From an uncultured Ruminococcus sp. (lineage in GTDB: Bacteria > Bacillota > Clostridia > Oscillospirales > Ruminococcaceae), in the NCBI GenBank assembly GCA_937902395.1, contig CALGTV010000091.1:1-12152 (forward strand): 12,152 bases of DNA, written 5' to 3'. Both the position numbers and the translations under genes were made by a program. Shown in pieces: positions 10,482-12,152 of this stretch (the first letter of the stretch is position 1; each line of letters opens with the position of its first letter). The notes under the pieces were generated by a model, which saw only the letters and a list, made by a program, of their open reading frames with translations, was not told the DNA's origin and made no database searches.

Positions 10482-12152
10482 ATGAAAAAAATACTTGACT
10501 GGAATAAATACCTTGAAAAAGCAGCAGAAACCGTTGCTGAGGGTATTGTTATGCTGAAAAACAATAACTCCGCGTTGCCGCTGAAAAAGGAGGAAGTTAT
10601 TTCCGTTTTCGGTCGTATACAGCTCCACTACTACAAAAGCGGAACCGGTTCGGGCGGTATGGTAAATGTCTCGAAAGTTGTTGGAATTACCGACGGACTT
10701 ATTGAATCTGGTGTGAAACTCAACGAGGAACTGCTGGATATATATAAAAAATGGGACATCGAAAATCCCTATGATTTAGGCACAGGCTGGGGAGGCGAAC
10801 CTTGGTCACAAAAGGAAATGCCCCTTGATGATGAAATCGTAAAAAATGCCGCTGAAAAGGGCAGTACAGCCATTGTTATAATCGGCAGAACAGCAGGTGA
10901 GGAGCAGGATTTTTCTGTTGAAGAGGGTTCATATCTGCTGACTGAGACTGAAAGGGATATGCTGACAAAGGTTCGTGCACATTTTGAAAAAGTAGTTGTA
11001 CTTCTCAATGTGGGAGGTCTTATTGATATTGATTTTATTGAGAAAACAGGCGTTGATTCCCTCCTTTATGTGTGGCAGGGCGGCATGGTCGGCGGTGTTG
11101 GTACAGCAGATGTGCTTACAGGTAAGGTTTCACCCTCAGGTAAATTGCCAGATACAATTGCATATACCATTGAGGATTACCCCTCACATTCTAATTTCGG
11201 CGATATGAACAGCAACCGCTATGTTGAGGATATATACGTGGGATATCGATATTTTGATACATTCGCCCCTGAAAAAGTCCGTTATCCCTTTGGCTTTGGA
11301 TTATCTTACACTACGTTTGAAATCGTGGCTGAAAATGCTGAGACCATATTCAAAAAAGATGAAAACGGCGTAATTGGCACAGGTGTGCGATATGAAGTGA
11401 AAGTTACAAATACAGGAGAGTACAGCGGAAAAGAAGTTGTAATGCTCTATGTTCAGAAACCGCAGGGCAGACTTGGACAGCCAAAAAAGGTATTATGCGG
11501 ATTTGAAAAAACAAAGAATCTTGCACCGAATGAATCACAGACGATTACAATTGAAGCGTGGCTCAGCGATATTGCCTCTTACGATGACAGCGGAGTTACA
11601 GGCTATAAAAATTGCTGGGTTCTCGAAAAGGGCAATTACAGCTTCTATGTGGAAAAGGCTGAAAAGATTTACGGACATACTGTAGAAGTTGAAGAAACTA
11701 CGGTAGTTGAAAAATGCCGTCAGGCACTTGCTCCTGTTGAGAAATACGAGCGAATGAAGCCTATCTGCACAGAAAAGGGCATAAAAATCGGATTTGAGCC
11801 TGTTCCTCTCAGTGAGATTGATGAGTCTGCAAGACGTATGTCACAGCTCCCCGATGAAATCGCATACACAGGAGACAAGGGCATAAAGCTTGCTGACGTA
11901 TATTATGGAAAAAATACCCTTGATGAATTTGTTGCTCAGCTTTCAGATAATGAGCTTTCCTGCATTATTCGCGGCGAGGGCATGGGAAGCCCGAAGGTTA
12001 CAGCAGGTACTGCCTCGGCTTTCGGTGGAGTTGCAGACTGCCTTACAAAACACGGAATACCGGCTGTATGCTGTGCTGACGGACCGTCGGGTATGCGTCT
12101 TGACTGCGGAACAACCGCTTTCAGTATTCCTAACGGTACGCTTATTGCCTGC
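10482..12152 (+). CDS. GH3 beta-glucosidase with swapped domain order (5' part, cut by window edge)
   Basis: The open frame runs without a stop for 557 codons and leaves the window, so the C-terminal part is missing. Glycoside hydrolase family 3 enzymes release terminal beta-linked sugars, here most likely glucose from cello-oligosaccharides. The usual second domain comes first: residues about 1-275 contain GRTAGEEQDF (135-144, region of the acid/base in many GH3 enzymes), LLTETERDML and the closing YPFGFGLSYTTFE (about 268-280). A fibronectin III-like domain follows (about 300-395, YEVKVTNTGEYSGKEVVMLYV). The (beta/alpha)8 domain starts near 470, with HGIPAVCCADGPSGMR at about 524-539. The nucleophile Asp should lie beyond the window. 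This permuted order is known from R. albus and Butyrivibrio fibrisolvens beta-glucosidases. No signal peptide is seen, so it is probably intracellular and acts on imported oligosaccharides. GAGGA lies 7 bases before the ATG. Confidence 0.93.
   Translation, partial: MKKILDWNKYLEKAAETVAEGIVMLKNNNSALPLKKEEVISVFGRIQLHYYKSGTGSGGMVNVSKVVGITDGLIESGVKLNEELLDIYKKWDIENPYDLGTGWGGEPWSQKEMPLDDEIVKNAAEKGSTAIVIIGRTAGEEQDFSVEEGSYLLTETERDMLTKVRAHFEKVVVLLNVGGLIDIDFIEKTGVDSLLYVWQGGMVGGVGTADVLTGKVSPSGKLPDTIAYTIEDYPSHSNFGDMNSNRYVEDIYVGYRYFDTFAPEKVRYPFGFGLSYTTFEIVAENAETIFKKDENGVIGTGVRYEVKVTNTGEYSGKEVVMLYVQKPQGRLGQPKKVLCGFEKTKNLAPNESQTITIEAWLSDIASYDDSGVTGYKNCWVLEKGNYSFYVEKAEKIYGHTVEVEETTVVEKCRQALAPVEKYERMKPICTEKGIKIGFEPVPLSEIDESARRMSQLPDEIAYTGDKGIKLADVYYGKNTLDEFVAQLSDNELSCIIRGEGMGSPKVTAGTASAFGGVADCLTKHGIPAVCCADGPSGMRLDCGTTAFSIPNGTLIAC

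Noticed and set aside
10459..10485. Eight-codon leader frame whose TGA overlaps the GH3 start as ATGA
   Set aside because: It would begin about 3 bases from the predicted transcription start with no ribosome site, and it has no run of regulatory codons; likely chance.

Overview
The window looks like chromosomal DNA from an anaerobic, AT-rich, Gram-positive gut or rumen bacterium of the Ruminococcus type (Oscillospiraceae). This is inferred from four things: a secreted protein with a C-terminal type I dockerin of the 'DASxxL..YYA' kind; a wall-anchored Thr-rich protein with a C-terminal sorting signal; a GH3 beta-glucosidase with the swapped domain order known from Ruminococcus albus and Butyrivibrio fibrisolvens; and oxygen-defence and redox genes typical of strict anaerobes. 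No phage, IS element, CRISPR array, tRNA or rRNA gene was seen. Genes are densely packed and no gene-free stretch exceeds 300 bases.

Layout. 1-74: end of a structured intergenic repeat. 75-686 (-): ThrH-type HAD phosphatase/phosphotransferase. 918-2084 (+): secreted leucine-rich-repeat protein with dockerin, behind a perfect-consensus promoter. 2225-3154 (+): sortase-anchored Thr-rich surface protein, ending at a bidirectional terminator. 3189-4457 (-): RmuC. 4500-4695: six consecutive stem-loops, one end of which matches the repeat at 1-51. 4704-6338 (-): AMP-forming acyl-CoA synthetase with an operator-like inverted repeat on its promoter. 6550-7044 (+): unknown membrane protein. 7124-7807 and 8131-7868 (both -): a rubrerythrin with two N-terminal rubredoxin-like domains, preceded by a small NrdD-like protein. 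8312-8983 (+): divergent Crp/Fnr-family regulator. 9034-9906 (+): UppP. 9961-10344 (+): VOC/glyoxalase-like protein. 10482 to the right edge (+): GH3 beta-glucosidase, cut by the window end.

How the genes may work together. The dockerin protein, the wall-anchored protein and the beta-glucosidase fit a fibre-degrading lifestyle with surface-attached complexes. The rubrerythrin, NrdD-like protein and divergent Crp/Fnr regulator form a plausible redox-stress divergon; related TGTTR...YAACA inverted repeats lie just downstream of both predicted transcription starts. Promoters in this window are unusually close to consensus: three are exact TTGACA-17-TATAAT, and four carry an extended -10 TG.

I do not see a clearly new multi-gene system. 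The best leads are the stem-loop repeat (two copies with a compensatory base-pair change), the regulator-rubrerythrin divergon, the orphan NrdD-like protein and the unknown membrane protein.
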